A DNA stretch of 64,000 bases from Bacteroidota bacterium (GTDB lineage: Bacteria > Bacteroidota > Bacteroidia > Flavobacteriales > Flavobacteriaceae), in assembly GCA_022562895.1 (NCBI GenBank), contig JADFOK010000001.1, forward strand, positions 1 through 64,000, given 5' to 3'. The position numbers were made by a program, and so were the translations under genes. The first letter of the stretch is position 1. Each line of letters begins with the position of its first letter. The notes below the pieces were generated by a model. That model made no database searches. It saw only the letters and a program-made list of their open reading frames with translations, and was not told the DNA's origin. Below, piece by piece: positions 25,853 through 34,824 of this stretch.

Positions 25853-28391
25853 GTATTTATTCTTATTTCTAATCTTTACTTTTAACTTCCAAAATAGTTA
25901 TTGTCAGGATTCTTCTGAAAAAAAAAACCTGTCAACTATACTCGTAAATCTTGAAAAAAAACATAATGTTCGATTCTCATATGCAACCCAAAATATTACA
26001 GGAATTTCTATTTTACCGCCTACAGAATCAAGTTCTCTTAAAGAATCTTTAAAATATTTAAGTCGAAGTACACCACTTAATTTTACCCAAATTAATGAAC
26101 GCTTTATAACCGTAGTATTAAAAAAAAGACGGGAATCCCTCTGCGGAAAAATTATTGATGCCTCTACTGGCTTACCTCTTGGTGGAGCTACTATTGTTAC
26201 CATTAACGACAGTTATAATACTATAACCAATGCCCAGGGTGTATTTTATTTGCCTGTTACTGCAATTGATAAAATAACAATTAGATACCTGGGATTTGAA
26301 AAGATAACTATGTCAATAAATCTGTTAGGTAAGGATTGTTCTCCTATTTTACTGCGACCTATTATTTCAGAGCTTGAACAAGTTGTTTTACAAAACTTTA
26401 TTATTAAGGGTATTGATAAACATTTCGATGGTTCCATTACACTTAACATAAATAATTTTGGATTGCTCCCCGGACAAGTAGAGAACGATGTATTACAAAT
26501 CATACAAGTGTTGCCAGGTGTCGAAAGTGTTGACGAAACAATTTCAAATATTAACATACGTGGAGGCACCCATGATGAAAGTCTCATTTTATGGGACGAT
26601 ATAAAAATGTATCAAAACGGGCACTTCTTTGGGCTCATATCAGCTTTTAATCCCGATTTATCTCACCATGTTACGGTCTTCAAAAATGGAACTCATGCAC
26701 GCTATGGCGAAAGTGTTTCGGGTGTTATTGATATGAAATCAAAAAATAACAGGACTAATTCTATTTCAGGTGGAGCCGGGTTTAATCTTATTAATACAAG
26801 TGCTTTTGTGAGTATTCCGATTACCCATAATTTTGGAATTCAGGTTTCAGGAAGAAAATCCATAAATAATATCTTGGAATCTAACGTATATAAAACTTAT
26901 TCTGAAAGAATTTTTCAGGATACAGAAATTACAGACCCCCTGACCACCGAGAATACGATTAAAGTTTCAGCTGATGAAGAATTTAACTTTTACGATTTTA
27001 GTACAAAGTTTTTATGGGACTTTTCAGAAAAGGATAATCTTAGAGTCAATTTCTTAAATATAGACAATACTTTGGATTTTACGGAAACCATCGAATTAGA
27101 AGAAAGTACGCAATCTAAGACAAGTGATCTTCGTCAACAAAGCATAGTGGGAGGAATCTCTTGGAAACGAGATTGGAATGACAGACTGGAAAGTAATATG
27201 TTAGTCTATGGTTCTTACTATTTGTTAAATTCATTAAACAAAGATATTTTTACTGCCCAACAACAAATACAAGAAAACGAAGTGTTGGAAACGGGGTTTA
27301 AATTAGATGTCAATGTTAAGCTTTCTGAAAAAATTATAATACAAACCGGGTATCACTTTTCAGAAACAGGTATAGCAAACACTCAAGATGTAAACTTACC
27401 CAGATTTAGAAGTCACAAAAAGGATGTCTTGCGGTCTCATATTGTTTTTGGGAATTTACTATATTCCACCTATGACAAAAAAACGGTAATTAATGGTGGG
27501 CTAAGAGTCAATTATTATTCAAAATTTGATGTTTTTAAAATAGAACCCAGACTAAGTATACACCAAAAATTGATGCATGATTTTGCTATAGAAGTACTCG
27601 GAGAATTTAAAAGTCAAACCACAACACAGCGCATAGATTTTCAAAGTGATTTCTTAGGAGTTGAAAAAAGAAGATGGGTATTAGTAAACAATGATAATAT
27701 TCCAATTATAAAAAGTAAACAAATATCAATGGGATTGGTATATAATAAAAATAATTGGTTTATCAATTTAGAGGGGTTTTACAAAAATGTTGATGGTATA
27801 ACTTCATCCAATCAAGGATTTCAAAATCAATTACAATTTACTCAAACTATTGGGAGCTACCAGGTTAAGGGACTTGAATTTATTTTAATTAAAAAAGTTA
27901 ACTCTTTCAGTGCCTGGTTGAGTTATGTCTATATGAAAAACGACTATGAATTTAAAATTATAACTCCTTCAAATTTTCCAAATAATATAGATATTAGACA
28001 CTCTACGACATTAGCTGGCTCTTATAATTTTAATAAATTTAAATTGGCATTAGGTGTAAATTGGCATAGTGGTAAACCCTATACTATTCCTTTAGAAGGC
28101 GATGAGATTATTACTATTGGTGCTATAAACTCTATACAATATGACACTCCTAATACGAAGCGTCTTTCAGATTATTTTAGAACAAATCTGTCTGCCGAAT
28201 ATCTCTTTAAAATTTCTGATAGAATAGATACAAAGATTAATCTAGCCATCCTAAATGTATTCGATAGAAAAAACACACTCAATATTCGATATGCTTTAGA
28301 TACAGATGAGGACGGAGAGATTAGGGTAAACCAAATTGAAGAGGTTTCTTTAGGTATTTCCCCAAACTTCTCGCTTCAGGTCCTGTTTTAA
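25833..28391 (+). CDS. TonB-dependent transducer receptor with STN and carboxypeptidase-like domains
   Basis: This outer-membrane receptor has 852 residues. A signal peptide (MQKTISKYLFLFLIFTFNFQN, cut after YCQ) precedes an STN signalling domain at about 35-95 (TILVNLEKKHNVRFSYATQN). Next comes a CarboxypepD_reg-like beta sandwich (CGKIIDASTGLPLGGATIV) at about 108-185. The plug is at about 215-320 (GGTHDESLILWDDIKMY, GHFFGLISAFN), and a C-terminal 22-strand barrel ends in Phe. STN-bearing receptors pass a ligand signal to FecR. It overlaps the fecR-type gene by 20 bases. Its ligand is unknown. No SusD partner is adjacent, but a divergent repeat lipoprotein is. Confidence 0.92.
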   Translation: MQKTISKYLFLFLIFTFNFQNSYCQDSSEKKNLSTILVNLEKKHNVRFSYATQNITGISILPPTESSSLKESLKYLSRSTPLNFTQINERFITVVLKKRRESLCGKIIDASTGLPLGGATIVTINDSYNTITNAQGVFYLPVTAIDKITIRYLGFEKITMSINLLGKDCSPILLRPIISELEQVVLQNFIIKGIDKHFDGSITLNINNFGLLPGQVENDVLQIIQVLPGVESVDETISNINIRGGTHDESLILWDDIKMYQNGHFFGLISAFNPDLSHHVTVFKNGTHARYGESVSGVIDMKSKNNRTNSISGGAGFNLINTSAFVSIPITHNFGIQVSGRKSINNILESNVYKTYSERIFQDTEITDPLTTENTIKVSADEEFNFYDFSTKFLWDFSEKDNLRVNFLNIDNTLDFTETIELEESTQSKTSDLRQQSIVGGISWKRDWNDRLESNMLVYGSYYLLNSLNKDIFTAQQQIQENEVLETGFKLDVNVKLSEKIIIQTGYHFSETGIANTQDVNLPRFRSHKKDVLRSHIVFGNLLYSTYDKKTVINGGLRVNYYSKFDVFKIEPRLSIHQKLMHDFAIEVLGEFKSQTTTQRIDFQSDFLGVEKRRWVLVNNDNIPIIKSKQISMGLVYNKNNWFINLEGFYKNVDGITSSNQGFQNQLQFTQTIGSYQVKGLEFILIKKVNSFSAWLSYVYMKNDYEFKIITPSNFPNNIDIRHSTTLAGSYNFNKFKLALGVNWHSGKPYTIPLEGDEIITIGAINSIQYDTPNTKRLSDYFRTNLSAEYLFKISDRIDTKINLAILNVFDRKNTLNIRYALDTDEDGEIRVNQIEEVSLGISPNFSLQVLF

Positions 28392-28431
28392 TAAAGAAAA
28401 ATAATTTTTTATTAAATCAAATTAAAATTTA

Positions 28432-30204
28432 TTACATCCTTTCAGGAACATTAATTCCTAGTATAGAAAAGGCATTTTTAATAACCTCAGCAACACCATG
28501 AGACAGTTGTACTCTGAAATTTTTTTCTATTGAATTATCAGTTCCCAAAATTGGCACCTTTTGATAAAATGAATTGAATGCCTTTACCAAATCGTAGGTA
28601 TAATTTGCGATTAAAGCCGGGCTGTAATGTGTTGCTGCTAATTGAAGAGTTTCCGGGAATAACTGAAGTTGTTTCAACAATTCTTTCTCTTTTTTATGTA
28701 GTTGCAAACCGTCGATAGAAATGCTTTTAAAATTTCCTGCTTTTCGTAATATAGATTGTATCCTTGCATAGGTATATTGTATAAAGGGACCCGTATTTCC
28801 ATGAAAATCTACACTTTCTTCAGGATTAAAAAGAATGCGTTTTTTAGGATCTACTTTTAAGATATAATATTTCAATGCACCAAGACCTATAGTATGATAT
28901 AAGGCTTCTTTTTCAGTTATGGAAAAATCATCGATTTTACCCAACTCTTCACTTATTTTACGAGCGGTTTTCGACATATCAGAAATAAGTTCATCAGCAT
29001 CCACTACAGTACCTTCACGACTTTTCATTTTTCCCGAAGGTAAATCAACCATTCCATAGCTTAGGTGGTATAAATGTTCTGCCCAACTATACCCTAATTT
29101 TTTCAGAATTAAAAACAACACTTTAAAATGATAATCCTGTTCATTTCCAACCGTATATATCATCCCGCCAATATCGGGATGGTCTTCTACTCGTTGTATC
29201 GCAGTACCAATATCCTGTGTCATGTAAACCGAAGTTCCATCACTACGCAATACAATTTTTTCATCAAGTCCTTCTTCAGTAAGGTCACACCATACCGAAT
29301 CGTCATCCTTTTTATAAAAAACACCCTTTTTAATCCCTTCTTCTATACTGTCCTTACCTAAAAGGTAAGTATTGCTCTCATAATACAGACTATCAAAATC
29401 AACACCTAATGCTTTATACGTTTCTTCAAAACCGTCATATACCCAACCATTCATTTTTTTCCAAAGTGCTACTGTCTCTTCATCGCCTGATTCCCATTTT
29501 CGAAGCATTTCCTTAGCCTTAATCAAAGAAGGAGCTTGTGTTTTTGCTTTTTCTTCTGAAATTCCTTCGGATATTAATTTTGAAATTTCTTTTTCGTAGG
29601 TTTTATTAAATTTTACATAATAATTCCCAACTAATTTATCCCCTTTTAGCCCTGAACTTTCAGGCGTTTCACCATTACCAAACTTTTTCCACGCTAACAT
29701 ACTTTTACAGATATGTATACCACGATCATTGATAATCTGGGTTTTATACACTTTTCTTCCGGATGCTTTTAATATTTCAGCGACTGAATATCCCAATAAA
29801 ATATTACGAATATGTCCAAGATGTAAAGGTTTGTTTGTATTAGGTGAAGAGTATTCTACCAATATAGCATCCCCCTGATTTCCTACCTTTCCATATTTTG
29901 AAAAATCTGATACATTTTTAAAAAAATCGAGATAATAATCATCGCTGATTACTAAGTTTAAAAATCCTTTTACCACATTAAATTTTATAACATCTTCTAC
30001 ATGTTCCACCAAATAATTACCAATTGCTTCGCTTATTTGTGCAGGATTTCCTTTTACTACCCCTAACATAGCGAATACCACAACAGTAATATCCCCGTCA
30101 AAATCTTTCCGAGTAGCTTGAAATTCTACGGTCTCTAAAGTAGTTTTATATAAATGACTGATCGCCTTTTTTATGTGAGGAGCTAAAGTTTCCTGAAGCG
30201 TCAT
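28432..30204 (-). CDS. argS: Arginyl-tRNA synthetase
   Basis: This class I synthetase charges tRNA-Arg. The 590 residues start with the Add-1 domain typical of ArgRS. The HIGH region SSPNTNKPLHLGHIRNILLG is at about 120-139. The KMSKS equivalent is KMKSREGT near 385, the alternative form usual for this enzyme. The C-terminal DALR anticodon domain contains the YTYARIQSILRKA helix and ends in GINVPERM. The gene converges with the TonB receptor gene across a 40-base gap. A TACCTTTA sequence at 30232-30225 is a near-consensus -7 box. It is next to ctlX but separated by 80 bases. Confidence 0.97.
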   Translation of the reverse strand: MTLQETLAPHIKKAISHLYKTTLETVEFQATRKDFDGDITVVVFAMLGVVKGNPAQISEAIGNYLVEHVEDVIKFNVVKGFLNLVISDDYYLDFFKNVSDFSKYGKVGNQGDAILVEYSSPNTNKPLHLGHIRNILLGYSVAEILKASGRKVYKTQIINDRGIHICKSMLAWKKFGNGETPESSGLKGDKLVGNYYVKFNKTYEKEISKLISEGISEEKAKTQAPSLIKAKEMLRKWESGDEETVALWKKMNGWVYDGFEETYKALGVDFDSLYYESNTYLLGKDSIEEGIKKGVFYKKDDDSVWCDLTEEGLDEKIVLRSDGTSVYMTQDIGTAIQRVEDHPDIGGMIYTVGNEQDYHFKVLFLILKKLGYSWAEHLYHLSYGMVDLPSGKMKSREGTVVDADELISDMSKTARKISEELGKIDDFSITEKEALYHTIGLGALKYYILKVDPKKRILFNPEESVDFHGNTGPFIQYTYARIQSILRKAGNFKSISIDGLQLHKKEKELLKQLQLFPETLQLAATHYSPALIANYTYDLVKAFNSFYQKVPILGTDNSIEKNFRVQLSHGVAEVIKNAFSILGINVPERM

Positions 30205-30285
30205 AAGTGTCTTTTTTAAGGGCGTAAAGGTACGTGTTTTGTTTAAGTAAACACTATACAGTAACCCTAAGAAGTAGTATTAAAT

Positions 30286-31218
30286 TCATTGTTTAGGCAA
30301 AAATATTTCAGCCATCATACAGCGTGCACTACCACCACCACAAGTCTCTATGGTTTCAAGGTCACTACTTATTATTTCGCTATATTTTTCAATGGTTGAA
30401 ATTTGATCTTGATTCAAGCAGTTATGAGCAACCGTACTCATTACCATATAATTTTTATTGTTAGCTCCTTTTATTTGAAGCATATTCCCCGCAAATTTTT
30501 GCATCTGTGTTTCAGTTATATCAATAATTTCTTTACCATCATCTTTAAGATGTTGTATTACGTTTTTCTTTTCAGCTTTATTGTCGATGGCATCCAGGCA
30601 AATTACGGCCACATGTTCGCCAAGAGCCATTAAAACGTTTGTATGATAAATAGTTAAACGCTCACCATTTACGGTTTGATTGGCCGTAAAAATTACTGGA
30701 ATATACTCGAAATCTTCACAGAATTTGATAATTAATTCTTCGTGAGCTCGTGGTGATAAAGCACAATAAACTTTACGGTTAACTCTGTCTAACAATAAGC
30801 TTCCGGTACCTTCTAAAAAAAGTCCCTCTTTTTCAGCTATAGTGTAATCTATAATTCTTTCAATTTTAAACCCTTCATTTTCTATTCTAATTAATACTTC
30901 TTCTCTTCTTTCTCTACGGCGGTTTTCGGCGAACATTGGATAAAGGGCTACATCTCCATTCTCATGAAAACTCACCCAATTGTTTGGAAAAATAGAATCG
31001 GGTGTGTCCATTTTCAGATCATCACTCTCTACAATCACTTGTATACCCACTGTACGAAGTTTATCAACAAAAACATCAAATTCATTTTGTGCTCTTGCAT
31101 TGATCTCGTCATCGCTAAGGTTCATTTCTTTTTGAAAATAATTGTTTACAGCCGTTTCGTCATTCATTCTGTAGGCTACAGGACGAATCATTAAAATGGT
31201 ATTGGTTATTTGTTGCAT
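30286..31218 (-). CDS. ctlX: Amidinotransferase-family hydrolase, CtlX type (citrulline use)
   Basis: The 310 residues belong to the arginine deiminase/DDAH/amidinotransferase fold of guanidine- or ureido-acting enzymes. Motifs include FPNNWVSFHENGDVALYPM near 75-95, EGLFLEGTGSLLLDR around 130, a catalytic His in RLTIYHTNVLMALGEH, and the terminal CGGGSARCMMAEIF. Cys300 aligns with the nucleophile of the GGGPRCM motif of arginine deiminases. The family name CtlX comes from citrulline use in other bacteria. Activity here is inferred, and arginine deiminase-like action is the main alternative. The gene is in the same block as arginase, so it probably takes part in arginine or citrulline breakdown. 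Confidence 0.82.
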   Translation of the reverse strand: MQQITNTILMIRPVAYRMNDETAVNNYFQKEMNLSDDEINARAQNEFDVFVDKLRTVGIQVIVESDDLKMDTPDSIFPNNWVSFHENGDVALYPMFAENRRRERREEVLIRIENEGFKIERIIDYTIAEKEGLFLEGTGSLLLDRVNRKVYCALSPRAHEELIIKFCEDFEYIPVIFTANQTVNGERLTIYHTNVLMALGEHVAVICLDAIDNKAEKKNVIQHLKDDGKEIIDITETQMQKFAGNMLQIKGANNKNYMVMSTVAHNCLNQDQISTIEKYSEIISSDLETIETCGGGSARCMMAEIFLPKQ

Positions 31219-31285
31219 TTACAATATTTAATAGTGTAAAAATAAAACTTTTTATACTGATTGAGATTTACTATTAAATTAAAGT

Positions 31286-31708
31286 TTACATTCCAAATGC
31301 TGTGATCACTATACTTCGTTGTCCTCCATGATTTCTGTGTTCACACAAAAATATTCCTTGCCAAGTCCCTAGATCTAGTTTTCCATCTCTAATAGGTATT
31401 TGAACGGAAGAACCCATTAATGATGCTTTAATATGAGCAGGCATATCATCTGCACCTTCATAGGTGTGAATATAATAAGGGGCGTTTTCAGGTACCAATA
31501 CATTTATATGACTCTCAAAATCTTGTCGTACAGATGGGTCTGCATTTTCATTGATCGTTAAGCTAGCCGAAGTATGTTTTATAAATAACTGAAGCATTCC
31601 TGTTTTAATTTCTTTTATTTCAGGAATGCTTTCTAATATTGTGCGGGTAATTAAATGAAAACCTCGATTAAAGGCTTGAAGTTTTAATTGTTTTTGAAAA
31701 GCTTTCAT
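31286..31708 (-). CDS. YjbQ/UPF0047 family protein
   Basis: A single-domain protein of 140 residues with the family signatures HTSASLTINENADPSVRQDF and the end GTWQGIFLCEHRNHGGQRSI, including the conserved His and Glu residues. Relatives have weak thiamine phosphate synthase activity in vitro, but the biological role is unsettled. It lies 67 bases upstream of ctlX on the same strand and is divergent from a DinB-fold gene. Nothing ties it to thiamine genes here. Confidence 0.88.
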   Translation of the reverse strand: MKAFQKQLKLQAFNRGFHLITRTILESIPEIKEIKTGMLQLFIKHTSASLTINENADPSVRQDFESHINVLVPENAPYYIHTYEGADDMPAHIKASLMGSSVQIPIRDGKLDLGTWQGIFLCEHRNHGGQRSIVITAFGM

Positions 31709-31823
31709 AATCTAATTATTAAGCAATACAAAAATAAACCTTTTACAATGAAAAGGAATTGTCTTCGATTTTAAAATGATAACTTAGATGTTTAGTATAT
31801 TATTCATTTTAATAAAACAGATT

Positions 31824-32270
31824 ATGCTAAATGAAATATTAATTAAAATCTATAACAGAGATCTTGAAAAACTTAAAGATGAAATAAATTCATACCATCA
31901 TGAAAAAAACCTATGGATTATCAATAGAGATATTACAAATTCAGCTGGAAATCTTTGTTTGCATATAGTGGGAAACCTCAATGCCTTTATTGGTACAGTC
32001 CTTGGAAATACTAATTATAAAAGACAAAGGGATTTAGAATTCTCTTTAAAAGATGTGCCAAGATCAACTTTGATTCAACAAATAGATGCGACGATTGTTG
32101 TTGTTGAAACTACACTTCGCAGGCTGTCACAGGAAGATCTGATAAAAGAATATCCTAATGATGTATTTAAAGAACCCATGACCACAGAATATTTTTTAGT
32201 ACATTTAAATACACACTTGGCCTATCATCTTGGACAAATAAATTATCATAGAAGAATACTGGACAATTAA
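31824..32270 (+). CDS. DinB-superfamily protein (DUF1572-like)
   Basis: The 148 residues start at ATG 31824. An upstream in-frame ATG at 31788 would add a hydrophobic stretch not expected for this family. The four-helix DinB fold is indicated by LCLHIVGNLNAFIGTVLGNT near residue 45 and by the C-terminal HLNTHLAYHLGQINYHRRIL. His residues in these segments are the probable metal ligands. Function is unknown. DinB-fold enzymes include thiol-dependent transferases. Unlike the other DinB-fold protein at 18703-19278, this one has no export signal with the chosen start. Confidence 0.78.
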   Translation: MLNEILIKIYNRDLEKLKDEINSYHHEKNLWIINRDITNSAGNLCLHIVGNLNAFIGTVLGNTNYKRQRDLEFSLKDVPRSTLIQQIDATIVVVETTLRRLSQEDLIKEYPNDVFKEPMTTEYFLVHLNTHLAYHLGQINYHRRILDN

Positions 32271-32333
32271 ACCTTATTCAAGTGAATTTTACTAAAAAAA
32301 ATAACCTATCTTTCTAAGACGGGAGATTGAAAA

Positions 32334-33296
32334 TTACAAATAATCCTTTACCTTTTTAGTGATTGAATCTAATATTTCAAAAGCAGTCTTTGCCATTTTA
32401 TTCCCTTTAAGATCTAATAAAGGATTCACTTCAACAAATTCAATAGAAACAACCTTTTTAGAATCAATTAATAGATTGATAATATCAATAATTTCTTGCT
32501 GATCAAATCCTTTAGAAACAGGGGTGCCGGTTCCATAAGATATTAGGTCACAATCCATACTGTCCACATCAAAAGAGATATAAATACTATCGCAATCAGA
32601 TAGGGTTTCTAAAGCTTCCTCTACACAGGTTTTTAATCCTCTGTATCGTACTTCATGCACCATGTAGTTTTTAATGCCTAGTTTTTCAATTTGCTTGTCT
32701 TCTGTTTCTTCTGTATCTCGTACTCCAAAATACACCACATCTTCTGGTAATACTTTTGCGCCATCATAATCTATGTTCTTCATAGCTTCCCAATAATTTT
32801 GAGTGTCCTGGGTCACAGTATTGATCTTGCAATCCATATTATCTTCTGCCATAGCAGCAGCTAAAGGCATTCCATGGATATTCCCAGAAAGAGAGGTATA
32901 GGGTGAATGAATATCGGCATGGGCATCAATCCATACTACTCCCAGACGTTTATCTGGATTTGCTGCCTTGATCCCTGAAATGGTCCCCAATGCTGAAGAA
33001 TGATCTCCTGAAAGCACTATTGGAAAATGATTATCCTTGATATTTCTTAGTACTGAATTACTCAAACGCGTGCATTGTTCATAAACACTCTTAATTCGTT
33101 TTCCAAATGAATTTTTTACTTTGTTATAAATAGATTCATTTTCTGTTTCTATATCTTCAAAATCGAATTCCTTAAAATATTTATTATTCAGGTTGATAGC
33201 GGCAATTTCTATGGCATCAATTCCCAGATCTGAGCCTCGGGTTCCTGCTCCGATGTCAGATCTATTCTTAATTATCTTAATCGTTCTTTTCATCAT
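32334..33296 (-). CDS. rocF: Arginase (ureohydrolase family)
   Basis: Arginase splits arginine to ornithine and urea with a binuclear manganese centre. The metal motifs are all present: LSGDHSSALG, WIDAHADIHSP and ISFDVDSMDCDLISYGTGTP. The start is placed at the tandem ATG codons 33296/33293 (MMKRTIKIIKNRSDIGAGTRG). An in-frame ATG at 33338 would put the gltA terminator inside the coding region and add an unlikely N-terminus. Length is then about 320 residues, normal for the family. Agmatinase or formimidoylglutamase are alternatives, but the SDIGAGTRG opening resembles arginase-type enzymes. It lies close to ctlX and argS. Confidence 0.85.
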   Translation of the reverse strand: MMKRTIKIIKNRSDIGAGTRGSDLGIDAIEIAAINLNNKYFKEFDFEDIETENESIYNKVKNSFGKRIKSVYEQCTRLSNSVLRNIKDNHFPIVLSGDHSSALGTISGIKAANPDKRLGVVWIDAHADIHSPYTSLSGNIHGMPLAAAMAEDNMDCKINTVTQDTQNYWEAMKNIDYDGAKVLPEDVVYFGVRDTEETEDKQIEKLGIKNYMVHEVRYRGLKTCVEEALETLSDCDSIYISFDVDSMDCDLISYGTGTPVSKGFDQQEIIDIINLLIDSKKVVSIEFVEVNPLLDLKGNKMAKTAFEILDSITKKVKDYL

Positions 33297-33304
33297 TCGA
33301 AGAT

Positions 33305-33342
33305 AATAAAAAAGCGTGACCTCTTTTAAGCAGGACACGCTT
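33305..33342 (-). terminator. Terminator of gltA, inside the arginase leader
   Basis: On the minus strand AAGCGTG-T-CCT pairs with AGG-T-CACGCTT, and T residues follow. The hairpin arms are 33342-33336 and 33318-33312. It lies 22 bases after the gltA stop and 9-16 bases before the arginase ATG. Confidence 0.82.
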
Positions 33343-33363
33343 CATTAAATTTCATTACATATT

Positions 33364-34650
33364 CTATCTATTTTCAATATTTTTAAAAGGACGATGTGTT
33401 TCCCCTATATATATTTGTCTGGGTCTTCCAATTGGTTCCTTACGTAAACGCATTTCGCGCCAATGAGCAATCCATCCCGGTAATCTTCCCAATGCAAACA
33501 TGGGTGTAAACATTTCAGTTGGAATACCTAATGATCTGTAAATAATTCCTGAGTAAAAATCTACGTTAGGATATAGTTTTCTGTCTACAAAATAGGAGTC
33601 CTCTAAAGCTTCTTTTTCCAATCCTTTAGCTATATTTAGAATGGGATCATCAACACCAAGGTCGGCAAGAACCTCATCTGCAGACTTTTTAATAATCTTT
33701 GCACGAGGGTCGAAATTTTTATATACTCTATGTCCAAATCCCATTAAACGGAAAGGATCACTTTTATCTTTCGCTTTTGTCATATATTTTTTAGTGTCAC
33801 CTCCGTCTTCTTTAATGGCTTCAAGCATTTCAATAACAGCTTGATTGGCGCCTCCATGAAGAGGTCCCCACAGCGCATTTATCCCAGCTGAAAGGGATAC
33901 AAATAATCCTGCGTTTGAAGAACCCACGATGCGTACCGTAGAAGTTGAACAATTTTGTTCGTGATCAGCATGTAAAATTAGAAGCTTATCTAAAGCATTA
34001 ACAATCACTTTATTTGAAACATAGGCATCATTGGGTTTCTTAAACATCATCTTTAAGAAATTATCTACATATCCTAAAGAGTTATCTCCATATTCTAAGG
34101 GTAGTCCTGCATGTTTGCGATATGCCCAAGCTGTTAAAACAGGGAACTTGCCTAAAATTCGAACAATAGCATTATACATTTCATCTTCAGAATCTACATT
34201 AACCGAAGAGGGATTAAACGCAACTAAAGCACTGGTAAGTGATGATAATACACCCATAGGATGAGCAGCTTTTGGAAAGCCGTCTAATATTTTTTTTACA
34301 TCTTCATCAACTTGAGAATGTTCTTTAATATCTGAATGGAATTTCTCCAATTGTTCTTTTGAAGGTAATTCACCAAAAATGAGCAAATACGCTACTTCAA
34401 GAAAATTGGCTTTTTCGGCTAGATCTTCAATTGAATATCCTCTATAACGTAAAACCCCCTCTTCCCCATTTAAAAATGTAATAGCACTCTCACAAGAGCT
34501 AGTGTTTTTATAACCCGGATCTATTGTAGTAACACCACCCGTTACTCCTCTAAGGACCTTAATATCTATTGCAATTTCATTTTCAGTTCCTTCAATTATA
34601 GGGAACTCATACTTCTTACCGTCGATTTCGAGAGTGGCTGTTCTTGTCAT
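33364..34650 (-). CDS. gltA: Citrate synthase
   Basis: This enzyme condenses acetyl-CoA and oxaloacetate at the entry to the citric acid cycle. The 428 residues match the hexameric type II length. Catalytic His regions are HADHEQNCSTSTVR and GPLHGGANQAVIEML, and FGHRVYKNFDPRAKI holds the third His. The aspartate lies in NVDFYSGIIYRSLGIP. The N-terminal beta domain (EIDGKKYEFPIIEGTENE) is typical of type II. It ends in a terminator and is preceded by 175 bases without a clear promoter match. Confidence 0.97.
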   Translation of the reverse strand: MTRTATLEIDGKKYEFPIIEGTENEIAIDIKVLRGVTGGVTTIDPGYKNTSSCESAITFLNGEEGVLRYRGYSIEDLAEKANFLEVAYLLIFGELPSKEQLEKFHSDIKEHSQVDEDVKKILDGFPKAAHPMGVLSSLTSALVAFNPSSVNVDSEDEMYNAIVRILGKFPVLTAWAYRKHAGLPLEYGDNSLGYVDNFLKMMFKKPNDAYVSNKVIVNALDKLLILHADHEQNCSTSTVRIVGSSNAGLFVSLSAGINALWGPLHGGANQAVIEMLEAIKEDGGDTKKYMTKAKDKSDPFRLMGFGHRVYKNFDPRAKIIKKSADEVLADLGVDDPILNIAKGLEKEALEDSYFVDRKLYPNVDFYSGIIYRSLGIPTEMFTPMFALGRLPGWIAHWREMRLRKEPIGRPRQIYIGETHRPFKNIENR

Positions 34651-34824
34651 ACTATAATTTAGATTATTTTTAATAAATAAGAGACGCTAAGTTACGAAAT
34701 ATTGATCAAAAATTTTAACTATCACTAAGGTTTGTAGGGTTAAAATATCCGTAATTCTACCAATAGTGATTTGAATTAAACCAGAATCTATTCCTTTGTG
34801 ATTATATATAAATATAAATATCGT

